64,000 nt of DNA from Bufo bufo (Eukaryota; Chordata; Amphibia; Anura; Bufonidae), in assembly GCF_905171765.1 (NCBI RefSeq), contig NC_053392.1, positions 445,684,837 to 445,748,836 on the forward strand, given 5' to 3'. Position numbers and translations under genes: made by a program. Of this stretch, positions 11,280 through 22,009 are shown in pieces. Each line of letters opens with the position of its first letter. The first letter of the stretch is position 1. The notes beneath the pieces were generated by a model. The model was given only the letters and a program-made list of their open reading frames with translations, did not search any database and was not told the DNA's origin.

Positions 11280-14200
11280 GTAATACCAGTGTTTGCTATT
11301 GATTCCTCCCCTCTCTCACAAAAGAGTCTTACTCATATCGTTCATGACATTCAGTTAAGGGTGGGTGGTTCACATGTTGAGTCCATTTCTTGTTTTGTTA
11401 TGAGGGGCTTGCCTGCTCCGATGGTTCTAGGTTTACCATGGTTGATAAAGCATAACCCTACTATTGACTGGCGAACAAGACAAATCAGTAGCTGGAGTGA
11501 ATTTTGTATGGACAACTGTGCTTCAACTATGGTCCTACCTCAGTATCTCTCTGACTTTGCGGACATATTCTCGGAGGGTGGAACTCAGGAGCTGCCCCCC
11601 CATCGAGAATATGATTGTCCGGTCAATCCCATCCCTGGAGCTAAACTGCCAAAATCTTGGCTATACAACCGTTCCCAACCCGAAAGAGAGGCTATCCGGA
11701 AGTATACTGCCTAGAGTTTGGCAAAGGGACACATTAGGCCATCTAAGTCCCCTGTTGCCGCCGGCTTCTTTTTGTAAAAAAGAAAGACGGATCACTTAGA
11801 CCGTGTTTGGATTTCCAGGAATTGAATCTTATTACGGTCCGTGATCCGTATCCCCTTCCTTTGATTTCTGATCTATTTGATCAAATTGTCGGAGCCAAGG
11901 TTTCTCCAAGTTGGATTTAAGAGGAGCCTATAATTTGATCAGAATAAAGGAAGGAGATGAGTGGAAAATGGCCTTCAATACACCCGAAGGTCATTTCGAG
12001 AATCTTGTCATGCGCTTTGGTTTAACTAATGCGCCAGCGGTCGTTCAGCGATTTGTCAATTATATTTTCCATCATTTAGTGGGAAGGTTTGTTGTTATTA
12101 TCTTGATGACATACTAATTTACTCACCCGATTTGGAGACCCATCAGGATCACGTGAGACAGGTGTTGTCGATCTGTAACGGGGTTCCGAAGGTGCCGTCG
12201 GTCCCCCATTGCCCGCAGAACTGTTGCTTAGCTTTGGGAATGAGGATCTGTGTTTGACCTCATTCCCAGGGCGGCTTTACTGCTGGGTGCCTCCCTGCTC
12301 CTAAGTCTGCCTTGAGCGCCGAGCTGATCACTCGGTGCTCAACTGGTTGGTCTGTCGGTCATGTGACGCTGGCCACGTCACATGACCCTCACTCCCCACT
12401 ATAAATACAGGCAGCCTGCTAGCCACAGGTTGCCTGTTAATTTCTAGGTTCCTGGCTATTTGTTGGACTACTGAATACTCACCTGATTCCGTTCCCTGAC
12501 GATCCTTTGCCTGCTCCTCCTGTACTGCGCATCCGTCCTGGTATTGTGACCTCGGCTCCCACCTGACTACTCTCTTAGGACTCCTCTTGTACTTCTCTAC
12601 TCGCCTGGTATTTGACCCCGGCTTCTCCTGACCATTCTTTGCTTAACCCTTTGTACTGCGTAGCTCTCTTGGTTCTGACCCGGTCCGTTCATGTTCCGTA
12701 GTTTGTCTTGTCTGTCTTCCCTGCACGTATCCTAAGTTAGGGACTGTCGTCCAGTTGTCCCGTCATCAGGACTCGTGAGGCAAGTAGGCAGGGCCAGGGG
12801 TGAGGGTGGAGCGCAGTGGTCACTATCCTTCCCCCTGTGTGTGTGTGGACGTGACCGTTACACGATCCTTCGGGAGAATAAATTGTATGCAAAATTGGAA
12901 AAATGTGTATTTGCTGTCCAGGAGCTACCGTGTTTGGGATACCTGCTTTCTGACTCTGGTTTTCGTATGGACCCCAAAAAGGTCTGGATGGTACTGGAAT
13001 GGTACCGGCCTGAGAATCAGAAAGCTCTGATGTGGTTTTTGGGTTTTACCAATTACTACAGAAAATTAATCTTGAATTATTCCACCATTGTAAAACCTTT
13101 GACAGATATGACTAAAAAAGGCGCCAACATCTCTGTCTGGTCGGATGAGGCATTACAAGCCTTTTCTGCTATTTAGAAATGTTTTGCGTCTGCTCCCATT
13201 CTGATGCAACCTGATGTGTCTCAACCATTCATCGTGGAGGTTGATGCATCAGAAGTGGGGGTCAAACAGTACTGTCGCAGGGTCCATCCCCTAGCAAATG
13301 GCATCTGTGTGCTTTTTTCTCCAAAAAACTCTCTGCCGTTTAAAGAAATTAGGATGTAGGTGATAGAGAATTACTGGCCATTAAATTGGCCTCTGAAGAA
13401 TAGCATCACTTGTTGGAAGGGGCTACTCATCCTATTACGGTATATACTGACCACAAGAATTTGGCTTACCTGCAGTCTGCTAAGCGCCTGAATCCTAGTC
13501 AGGCTAGGTGGTCACTGTTTTTTTGCTAGGTTCAATTTTGTGGTCACCTTTCGCCTGGGGTTAAAAACATCAAGGCAGATGTGTTGTCACAAAGTTTTCC
13601 TGGGGGGAGTGATTCGGAGGATCCTGCTCCGATTTTGGCTGATGGGGTGGTGGTTTCTGCTCTGTACCCTTAGTTGGAGATGGAGGTGTTGGGGGCCCAG
13701 GAGGAGGCTCCTGATTCCTGTCCTCCAGGCAAGTTGTTTGTTCCTGCTGAACTGCGATACAAGGTATTCAGGGAACATCATGATACGGTCCTTGTGGGAC
13801 ATCCTGGAAGCAAATCCACATAGATCTTATTTCCCAGAGATTCTGGAGGCCAGGGTTGCGCAAGGGTGTGGGGGGTTATGTGGCAGCTTGTGAGACCTGT
13901 GCACGGGCGAAGGTGGCTCACACTCGGCCTTCAGGATCCCTTCTTCCTTTGTCCGTACCATCTCGTCCTTAGACGCATTTGTCCATGGACTTTATTACTG
14001 ATTTACCGAGTTCCTCTGGGAAAACTGTGACTTTGGTGGTAGTGGACCACTTCAGTAAGATGTCCTACTTTGTACCGTTACTTAGCTTGCCCAATGCCAA
14101 AACTCTCGCTCAGGTTTTTAGTAATAACATTGTAAGACTGCATGGCATTCCCTCTGATGTGGTGTCTGATAGGGGGACACAATTTCTTTCCAGGTTTTGG

Positions 14201-14640
14201 AGGACGTTTTGCTCTCGTCTGGGAATTGAACTGTCTTTCGCTTAGAATTTTCATCCCCAGTCGAATGGTCAGACAGAGCGCACTAGCCAAAACCTGGAGA
14301 CCTATTTGAGGTGTTTTGTTGCCAAGAACAAGGATGACTGGTCTTCGTTCTTGTCTCTAGCCGAATTTGCCTTGAAAAACCATAGACAGGAGTCCACTGA
14401 TAAGTCGCCATTTTTTGGCGCATATTGTTTTCACCCACAGTTTGGTACTTTTTCTGGGACTGGATCTTCTGGAATGCCAGAAGAGGAGAGATTCTCTTCC
14501 ACCTTTTCATTTATCTGGCGGAAGATCCAAGTTAAATTGGAAAAGATGGGTGAAAGATATAAACGGATGGCTGATAGGAGACGTATGACTGGTCCGGACC
14601 TGTGTGTGGGTGATTCGGTGTGGTTGTCCACTAAAAACAT
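11280..14640 (+). pseudogene. Gypsy pol (protease end, RT, RNase H, integrase)
   Basis: From 11289 the frame has the LGLPWL motif that ends gypsy protease. RT follows: an Asp-Leu-Arg-Gly-Ala-Tyr motif near 11915 and a [10 protein letters not shown] motif near 12035. The YLDD-like box region is broken by a stop near 12110. RT resumes at 12863 after the solo LTR, with the LGYLLSD and FLGFTNYYRK motifs. RNase H (13200-13600) is full of stops. Integrase (13740-14640) shows a degraded zinc module, a SMDFITDLP motif with the first acidic residue (13980), VVSDRGTQF with the second (about 14160), and QTERTSQNLE with the third (about 14275). The frame then meets the LTR remnant at 14650, so the C-terminal tail is deleted. 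Confidence 0.85.
12174..12862. mobile_element. Solo LTR inside gypsy RT
   Basis: A 689-bp insert starts TGTAACGG and ends CCGTTACA, a perfect 8-bp inverted tip with TG...CA ends. CGATC flanks it on both sides (12169-12173 and 12863-12867). Removing it rejoins the gypsy RT. A TATAAAT motif lies at 12400-12406 and a CACGTCACATGAC-type motif lies just upstream. No internal retroelement sequence remains, so it is an LTR left by LTR-LTR recombination. The five-base duplication fits gypsy or some endogenous retroviruses. The family is not otherwise identifiable. Confidence 0.9.
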
Positions 14641-14649
14641 TGAACCTAG

Positions 14650-14712
14650 TAAATTGTTCTGGTTGTTTTCCCTGTGTTTGGTTATTTCCCTGCTTACCTA
14701 CCTACCGTGACA
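14650..14712 (+). repeat. 3' LTR remnant of the gypsy element
   Basis: 63 bp nearly identical to the end of the 5' LTR (10101-10163). It fuses directly to the integrase coding sequence after codon Ser-Lys near 14650. Confidence 0.8.
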
Positions 14713-16387
14713 GGTAGACATTTTGAAGGCTGCTATACGTCCTATCCAGGAAAATTCTAGCGTGGAGTATCTTTTTAACTCTTGCTCCACTGATAAGAGC
14801 AGTGGTGTGTAGTTGTATTTGAATAGTGTTTGTAATGAGGGTGTCACTTGAACTCTCAGATATGCAATTTCTGCCAGTCAAGTGGGTATTTTTGTTTAAG
14901 GGTCATATATGTTTGGAGTTTAATGTTAAGAGGGGGTATTTCGGATTTGCTTAATTTATAGTATGAGATCTTACCGAATTCTTGGAGTATGCTCAGAGAA
15001 TGTTGTAGGGAGGAATCTGGGTTTGTGAGCGAAAAAATTCTGTCATCCGCAAAAAGTGAGATCTTGTGCATTGTACTGTCTGATCACTTGTGCCAAGGGT
15101 TCTATAGTAAGTATGAATATTAGAGGGGATAATGGATACCCTTGCCAGATACCATTGGTGATAATAAAGGGATCAGCATATCATTCGCTAATACTCTGGC
15201 TGAAGGGCCCCTATATAATGTTTTGATGGCAATTGCGATGTATCCAGTAAAGCATAATCTCTCCAGCACCGAAAAGGCATATGACCAATTAATGCGGTCA
15301 AACGCCTTTTCGGCATCCAAGGCCACCAATAATGATGGACATTTTAACTTTTCTAAATGGTCTATTAGGTTGAGAATGCGTCTGGTATTATCTGATGCTT
15401 GTCTATTTTAAATTAATCCAGCTTGATCAGGATGTATGACGCTAGGTAGGATTTTGGATATTCTGAATGCTATGAGTTTTGAAAACAGTTTAATGTCCGT
15501 ATTAAGGAGGGATATTGGATGGAAATTTTGTGGAGACACTGGATCCTTTACCGGTTTGGGAAGTGTCACTATAGTGGCTGTTAACATTTCTTTATCAAAT
15601 GGTCCTGTGGAGATGGCTTCCGAGAACACCCCGTGTATATGGGGAGCTAAGATATTTCCGTATGTTTTAAAGTACATGTTAGATAGGCCATCTGGACTGG
15701 GCGCCTTGCTCAAAGGTAGAATTTTGATGGTTTGTAAAATTTCTGCTTCTGATATAGGAGAATTCAAAGCCTCTAATTGATCGGGAGTTAGTTTGGGGAG
15801 TGACAGTTTGTTTAGGAAGGAATTGATATCATCATTTGTTGGAGGGGGTAGTCCCATTTGCCTCTAGATTATAGAGGAACAAATAGTATTCACGAAAGCG
15901 ATTGGCTATGTCTTTAGGGTCATATAACTTATGGGAACCTTGGGCAGGGAGCAAGTAGTGAATTCTAGACTTTTGAGTGTGATGATTTAATTGTCTCGCC
16001 AATAGTTTGCCACTTTTATAGCTCTGGGAGTAGTATTGAGCATTTAATTATCCATTATATTGTTTTTCATATGTATATAGTAGGCAGTCGTTTAATTGTA
16101 TTCTGAGGTAGCGGATCTGGTCTTGTAAGTTAAGAGAAGGAGACTTTTTATTTAATGCTTCAAAATGTTGGAGTTTATTGTATGTTTCCGAGAAGTATTT
16201 TTCTCTCTCCTTTTTTATTTGGGCACCCATTTTAATGAATATTCCCCTTATAAAAGCCTTGTGGGCATTCCAGAGTGTAGTGTATTTAAATATTAAACCA
16301 CAATTCAAGTTGAAGTATTCTGTGATTGCGTGTTGTATTTCTGCTTTGTGGGTGAAGTGTGCAATTATGAAGGCGTTGTCTCTCCAC
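14713..16387 (-). pseudogene. L1 ORF2 RT half
   Basis: Minus-strand frames from 16387: 16308-16048 is the linker after the endonuclease. 15857-15408 is the start of RT, with SKAPSPDGL, HPISLLNTDIKL and HPDQAGLI motifs. 15329-15120 carries the ALDAEKAFDRINW palm motif. 15071-14856 carries the LFADD-type catalytic box. After that, out of frame, a Leu-Ser-Trp-Ile-Gly-Arg-Ile-Ala-Ala block reaches 14713, where the gypsy element interrupts. Stops and shifts separate the pieces. Together with 8466-9611 it forms one ORF2. Confidence 0.85.
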
Positions 16388-16525
16388 TAGTGATGGCCTT
16401 GCGGTTCACCCGGCGGTCGGTTCGCGGCAAACTTTGCACGTTCACTGTTCGCCAAACATGCGAACATATGGCGATATTCGCTCCCGCCATATTCTATTGC
16501 ATTGTAAAGAACTTTGACCCATGAC
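16388..16525 (+). mobile_element. Old hAT element, 5' terminal piece
   Basis: The piece starts TAGTGATGGCCTTGCGG directly after L1 sequence and ends at CCCATGAC. Its continuation is found at 43041, beyond the 26.5-kb insertion. The joined sequence (…TTTGACCCATGAC + ACATCCATCAGG…) reads as an uninterrupted hAT 5' region leading to a TATA box and a transposase fragment. The 8 bp left of its tip are CTCTCCAC; the matching copy at its 3' side was not found. Confidence 0.7.
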
Positions 16526-16716
16526 TAGGGATGAGCGAACCTGAACTGTATAGTTCGGGTTCTTACCGAATTTTGGGGTGTTCGTAACACGGACTCGAAC
16601 CCGAACATTTACGTAAAAGTTTGGGTTCGGGTTCGGTGTTCGCTGCTTTCTTGGCGCTTTTTGAAAGGCTGCAAAGCAGGCAATCAACAAGCATCATACT
16701 ACTTGCCCCAAGAGGC

Positions 16717-16800
16717 CATCACAGCCATGCCTAGTATTGGCATGGCTGTGATTGGCCAGTGCAGCATGTGACCCAGCCTCTATTTAAGCTGGAGTCACAT
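16717..16800 (+). promoter_or_regulatory. Putative hAT 1 promoter
   Basis: A 15-bp-arm inverted repeat (CATCACAGCCATG... CATGGCTGTGAT) contains and precedes an ATTGGCC CCAAT box at 16751. A TATTTAAG TATA-like box follows at 16781. The same layout, with TATATAG at 53131 and CCAATCAC at 53163, occurs inverted in hAT 3. The repeated layout is seen; promoter activity is inferred. Confidence 0.5.
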
Positions 16801-17169
16801 AGGGCCACACGTCACTCTGCTCTGATCAGTGTAGGGAGAGGATGCAGCTGCTGTTAGGGCGAGATTAGGCAGGGATTTACTCAGCAAAAACACTTAATGA
16901 AGTGATCGATCTACAGCTGTGAATCATTCAACTTCTGCTACTTAATTGCTCACTGTTTTTAGGCTGCCCAGAGCGTTTTTTCTGTCACTTTTTTCTGGGG
17001 TGATCGGCGGCCACTTTGTGTCTTGTGGTGCGCCAGCACAAGCTGCCACCAAGTCCATTTAACCATCAATAGTGTGTTGTTGTTTTTTTGCTATATCCTA
17101 CATCAGGGGCTTGGCTGTGCTTATTGTCACCCCTTGAAACTCAGGATAGAATTTTCTATATTTTATTGA

Positions 17170-17470
17170 GGGGTGAAATTCACTTGCAAAAATAGCAATC
17201 CCCTAAATCTGGTGTTCCAGCTGTGGCTAGCCAAGTGTAATACTGTCTGCTGTCTGGCAAATTATATATTTTTTTATGGGGTGAAATACAATTTCCAAAA
17301 TAGCAATACCTTAAATCTGGTGTTTCAGCTGTGGCTAGCCAATTGTAATACTGTCTGCTGTCTGGCAAAGGATATATTTTTTTCTGGGGTGAAATTCAAT
17401 TGCCAAAATAGCAATACCCTAAATCAGTGGTTTCTGCTGTTGCAGGCCAAGTTTAAATCTGTCCGTAAAA
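17170..17470 (+). repeat. 108-bp tandem repeat in hAT 1 5' region
   Basis: Three copies begin with GGGTGAAAT at 17171, 17279 and 17387. Downstream to about 17730 a shorter motif, TCTGTCCGTAAAAG, recurs about four times. No coding role. Confidence 0.75.
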
Positions 17471-17927
17471 GGGTATATTACACTCAGCGTGCATCTCCAA
17501 TTGTATTTTTTTCCGTAAAAAGGTATATTACACAAACTGTTAAATTACAATTGCTGAAAGCATAAGCCTTTAAATTTGCACGTACTACTGTGCATCTCAC
17601 ATAGTGTATTTCTGTCCGTAAAAGGGTATATTACATTCAAGGTGCAAATTCAAATGCTGATAGGGTCATCCTCAATAACTTCACATGCTACCGTGCATCT
17701 CCAAGTGTAATTCTGTCCGTAAAAGAAAACCTTTCATCCAGGGCCTAAATACTAGGCCTACAATTGATATTCAGCTAAATCTGTGGTTACTGCTGTGCCT
17801 GTATTAGTGTAATACGGTACATAATTAGATAGCCAGATAGTGTTAGGTGCCTGTAAAAAAAGGCCTGAATTAGAATTCAATACATTGGGCCAAATAATTT
17901 TTTTTATTATTGTGGTGAACGGTAACA

Positions 17928-20770
17928 ATGAGGAAAACATCTAGTAAGGGACGCGGACATGGTCGTGGTGGTGTTAGTGGACCCTCTGCCACACGAGAAC
18001 GTGGCCGTTCTGCCACAGCCGCACGTCCTAGTGAACCAACTACCTCAGGTCCCAGTAGCCGCCAGAATTTACAGCGATATTTGGTGGGGCCCAATGCCGT
18101 TCTAAGGATGGTAAGGCCTGAGCAGGTACATTAGTCAATTGGGTGGCCGACAGTGGATCCAGCACGTTCACATTATCTCCCAACCAGTCTTCTGCAGAAA
18201 GCGCACAGATGGCGCCTGAAAACCAAGCCCATCAGTCTGTCACATCACCCCCATGCATATCAGGGAAAATGTCTGAGCCTCAAGTTATGAAGCAGTCTCT
18301 TATGCTGTTTGAAGACTCTGCTGGCAGGGTTTCCCAAGGGCATCCACCTAGCCCTTCCCCAGCGGTGGAAGATATAGAATGCACTGATCCACAACCACTT
18401 ATGTTTCCTGATGATGAGGACATGGGAATACCACCTCAGCACGTCTCTGATGATGACAAAACACAGGTGCCAACTGCTGCGTCTTTCTGCAGTGTGCAGA
18501 CTGAACAGGAGGTCAGGGAGGAAGACTGGGTGGATGACGATGCAGGGGACGATGAGGTCCTAGACCCCACATGGAATGAGGGTCATGCCACTGACTTTCA
18601 GAGGAAGAGGAAGAGGCAAAAGAGGGAGCAGGGGGCAAAAGCAGAACACCCGCCGCCAAGAGAGTTTGCATGCTACTGGCCACCGCCACCTGGGACCGAG
18701 CACCCCAAAGGCAGCTTCAAGGAGTTCCCTGGCGTGGCAGTTCTTCAAACAATGTGCTGACGACAAGACCCGAGTGGTTTGCATGCTGTGCCATCAGAGC
18801 CTGAAGCGAGGCATTAACGTTCTGAACCTTAGCACAACCTGCATGACCAGGCACCTGCATGCAAAGCATGAACTGCAGTGGAGTAAACACCTTAAAAACA
18901 AGGAACTCACTCAGGCTCCCCCTGCTACCTCTTCGGCTGCTGCCTCGGCCTCTTCCTCCACCTCTGGAGGAACGTTGGCACCTGCCGCCCAGCAAACAGA
19001 GGATGTACCACCAACACCACCACCTCCGTCACAAAGCATCTCCACCATGTCACACGGCAGCGTTCAGCTCTCCATCTCACAAACATTTGAGGGAAAGCGT
19101 AAATTCCCACCTAGCCACCCTCGATCCCTGGCCCTGAATGCCAGCAATTCTAAACTACTGGCCTATGAAATGCTGTCATTCAGGCTGGGGGACACAGACA
19201 GCTTAAAACAGCTCATGTTGCTTGCTGTCCCACAGTATGTTGTTCCCAGCCGCCACTACTTCTCCAAGAGAGCCGTGCCTTCCCTGCACAACCAAGTATC
19301 CGATAAAATCAAGTGTGCACTGTGCAACGCCATCTGTGGCAAGGTCCACCTAACCACAGATACGTGGACCAGTGACGCTATATCTCCTTAACTGCACACT
19401 GGGTAAATGTAGTGGCGGCTGGGCCCCAGGCGGAGAGCTCTTTAAATTAACGTCTTTCCGCCACCAAGGATCGCAGGGCAACATTCTTTGCCTCCTGTAG
19501 CCTCCTCCTCCTACTCGGATTCCTCCTCCTCTTCTTCCACCTGCTCATCCAGTCAGCCACACACCTTCACCACCAACTTCAGCACAGCCTGGGGTAAACG
19601 TCAGCAGGCCATTCTGAAACTCATATGTTTTGGGGGAAAGGCCCCACACCGCGCAGGAGTTGTGGCGGGGTATTGAACAACAGACCGATGAGTGGTTGCT
19701 GCCGGTGAGCCTCAAGCCCGGCCTGGTGGTGTGCGATAATGGGCGAAATCTCGTCGCAGCTCTGGGACTAGCCGATTTGACGCACATCCCTTGCCTGGCG
19801 CAAGTGCTGAATTTGGTGGTGCAGAATTTCATTCACAACTACCCCGACAGGTTTTTTGCAACAGAAGAGGCTAGGTACAAATGTGGCCAGACAGGGCCCA
19901 CTCCTGGAGGATGAGGAGGAGGTGGAGGAGGATGAGGATGAAGCATGTTCACAGTGGGGTGGCACCCAACGCAGCTCGGGCCCATCACTGGTGCGTGGCT
20001 GGGGGGAAACAGAGGACGATGACGATACGCCTCCCACAGAGGACAGCTTGTCCTTACCTCTGGGCAGCCAGGCACACATGAGCGACTACATGCTGCAGTG
20101 CCTGCGCCACGACAGCAGAGTTGCCCACATTTTAACATGTGCGGACTTCTGGGTTGCCACCCTGCTGGATTCCCGATACAAAGACAATGTGCCCATCTTA
20201 CTTCCTGCACTGGAGCGTGATAGGAAGATGCGCGAGTACAAGCGCAAGTTGGTAGACACGCTACTGAGAGCATTCCCAAATGTAACAGGGGAACAAGTGG
20301 AAGCCCAAGGCGAAGGCAGAGGAGGAGCAAGAGGTCGCCAACGCAGCTGTGTCATGGCCAGCTCCTCTGAGGGCAGGGTTAGCATGGCAGAGATGTGGAA
20401 AAGTTTTGTCACCACGCCACAGCTAACTGCACCACCACCTGATACGGAACGTGTTAGCAGGAGGCAACATTTCACTAACATGGTGGAACAGTACGTGTGC
20501 ACACCCCTCCACGTACTGACTGATGGTCCAGCCCCATTCAACTTCTGGGTCGCCAAATTGTCCACGTGGCCAGAGCTAGCCTTTTATGCCTTGGAGGTGC
20601 TGGCCTGCCCGGCGGCCAGTGTTTTGTCTGAACGTGTATTCAGCACGGCAGGGGGCGTCATTACAGACAAACACAGCCGCCTGTCTACAGCCAATGTGGA
20701 CAAGCTGATGTTCATAAAAATGAACCAGGCATGGATCACACAGGACCTGTCCATCCCTTGTGCAGATTAG
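17928..20770 (+). pseudogene. hAT 1 transposase, internally deleted
   Basis: The N terminus (17928) is Arg/Gly-rich. A long acidic, low-complexity region follows. The BED zinc finger (C-x2-C ... H-x4-H) lies near 18783-18872. The catalytic core begins TTDTWTS near 19360. The C-terminal hATC dimerisation domain (Pro-Ala-Ala-Ser-Val-Leu-Ser-Glu-Arg-Val-Phe-Ser, then NVDKLMFIKMN) ends at the stop at 20770. Compared with the open hAT 2 protein, about 20 bp (the KHGQGRY segment near 19373) and roughly 600 bp between 19851 and 19852 (from NYPD to the Phe-Leu-Gln-Gln run) are missing. Frameshifts lie near 18134, 18760, 19390 and 19670. It cannot encode an active transposase. Confidence 0.85.
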
Positions 20771-20878
20771 ACATTTATAACTACCTCCCCTTAACGATAT
20801 ATTCTTGTACTCCAGGGCACATCTTCATTCAAGCCTATTTTATTATTATATTGCGAGGCAACCCAAAGTTGAATGAAT

Positions 20879-21448
20879 CTCTCCTCTGTCTGGGTTCCGG
20901 GGCCTAAAAATATCTGACAGTGGCCTGTTCCAGTGGTGGGTGACATGAAGCCTGATTCTCTGCTATGACATGAAGCCTGATTCTCTGCTATGGGACCTCT
21001 CTCCTCTGTCTTGGTGCCGGGGCCTAATAATATCTGACAGTGGCCTGTTCCAGTGGTGGGTGACATGAAGCCTGATTCTCTGCTATGACATGAAGCCTGA
21101 TTCTCTGCTATGGGACCTCTCTCCTCTGTCTGGTTCCCGGGGCCTAAAAATATCTGACAGCGGCCTGTTCCAGTGGTGGGTGACATGAAGCCTGATTCTC
21201 TGCTATGACATGAAGCCTGATTCTCTGCTATGGGACCTCTCTCCTCTGTCTGGGAGCCGGGGCCTAAATATCTGACAGTGGCCTGTTCCAGTGGTAGGTG
21301 ACATGAAGCCTGATTCTCTGCTATGACATGAAGCCTGATTCTCTGCTATGGGACCTCTCTCCTCTGTCTTGGTGCCGGGGCCTAAAAATATCTGACAGCG
21401 GCCTGTTCCAGTGGTGGGTGACATGAAGCCTGATTCTCTGCTATGGGA
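20879..21448 (+). repeat. 120-bp minisatellite, hAT 1 3' region
   Basis: CTCTCCTCTGTC phases at 20879, 20999, 21119 and 21239, then about 21357 (one 118-bp unit lacking AA). The array stops at 21448 where the Tx1 LINE enters and resumes at 39395. Each unit contains a short internal duplication (GACATGAAGCCTGATTCTCTGCTAT twice in part). The units are related, in opposite orientation, to the 141-bp array of hAT 2. Confidence 0.9.
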
Positions 21449-21691
21449 ACTCTTTTTTATTAGAAAAATACAAAACTTTACGGACTAGAAAACAAACAGA
21501 ACAGCTTCTCAGCTGGCCCAGCCTCACTCATACTCACATTCATACCAATACCCTATAAAAACTATATACAAATGCTAAAAAAGAAATGAAACTTACTTAG
21601 GCGGTTCAGCTGTAAAACCCAAAAAGAAAAACTTGACTACTCGTCAATAAAATGAAAACGCAAATAAGACTAATAAAACAATAATAATAAT

Positions 21692-21860
21692 TAGAGTTGA
21701 GCGAACACCTGGATGTTCGGGTTCGAGAAGTTCGGCCGAACTTCCCGGAATTGTTCGGGTTCGGGATCCGAACCCGACCCGAACTTCGTCCCGAACCTCG
21801 TCCCGAACCCGAACCCCATTGAAGTCAATGGGGACCCGAACTTTTGGGCACTAAAAAGGC
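21692..21860 (-). other. hAT 2 3' terminal region, GTTCGGG palindromes
   Basis: This segment is built of repeated CGAAC/GTTCG motifs, including the perfect GAAGTTCGGCCGAACTTC palindrome and CCCCATTGA...TCAATGGGG. The matching 3' end of hAT 1 lies at 42741-43032. Such subterminal motif clusters are where hAT transposases usually bind. Confidence 0.6.
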
Positions 21861-22009
21861 TGTAAAACAGCCCAGGAAAGAGCTAGAGGGCTGCAAAAGG
21901 CAGCAACATGTAGGTAAATCCCCTGCAAACAAATGTGGATAGGGAAATGAATTAAAATAAAAATAAAAAAAATAAAAATGACCCAATATCAATTGGACAG
22001 AGGTCCCAT

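Larger units (their letters stand above)
9616..14712 (+). mobile_element. Ty3/gypsy LTR retrotransposon inserted in L1
   Basis: The element begins TGACACGCC at 9616 and ends CCGTGACA at 14712. GTAG flanks it on both sides (9612-9615 and 14714-14717); extending to five bases gives one mismatch. Order: 5' LTR, gag with a zinc knuckle, aspartic protease, RT, RNase H, integrase, and a 63-bp remnant of the 3' LTR. The pol order with integrase last is the Ty3/gypsy and retroviral order. The 3' LTR is almost gone: the integrase frame at 14649 runs straight into the last part of the LTR, consistent with a deletion at a short shared CCTA-TAAATTG motif. RT is interrupted by a solo LTR. The element is dead. 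Confidence 0.9.
8008..16387 (-). mobile_element. L1-like LINE split by a gypsy element
   Basis: A minus-strand L1 runs from 16387 down to a T-run at 8008-8020, its poly(A) tail seen from the other strand. Its ORF2 is interrupted between the Arg-Ile-Ala-Ala-x-Lys-Met motif (about 14713-14760) and the following Leu-Val-Tyr-Ile-Phe motif (about 9540-9611) by the gypsy element 9616-14712. The two halves join in frame when the gypsy and one copy of GTAG are removed. The right edge at 16387 is where an old hAT element begins. Upstream L1 sequence (endonuclease, ORF1) was not found to the right, so it is truncated or lost. The 3' UTR occupies roughly 8020-8465. Confidence 0.85.
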
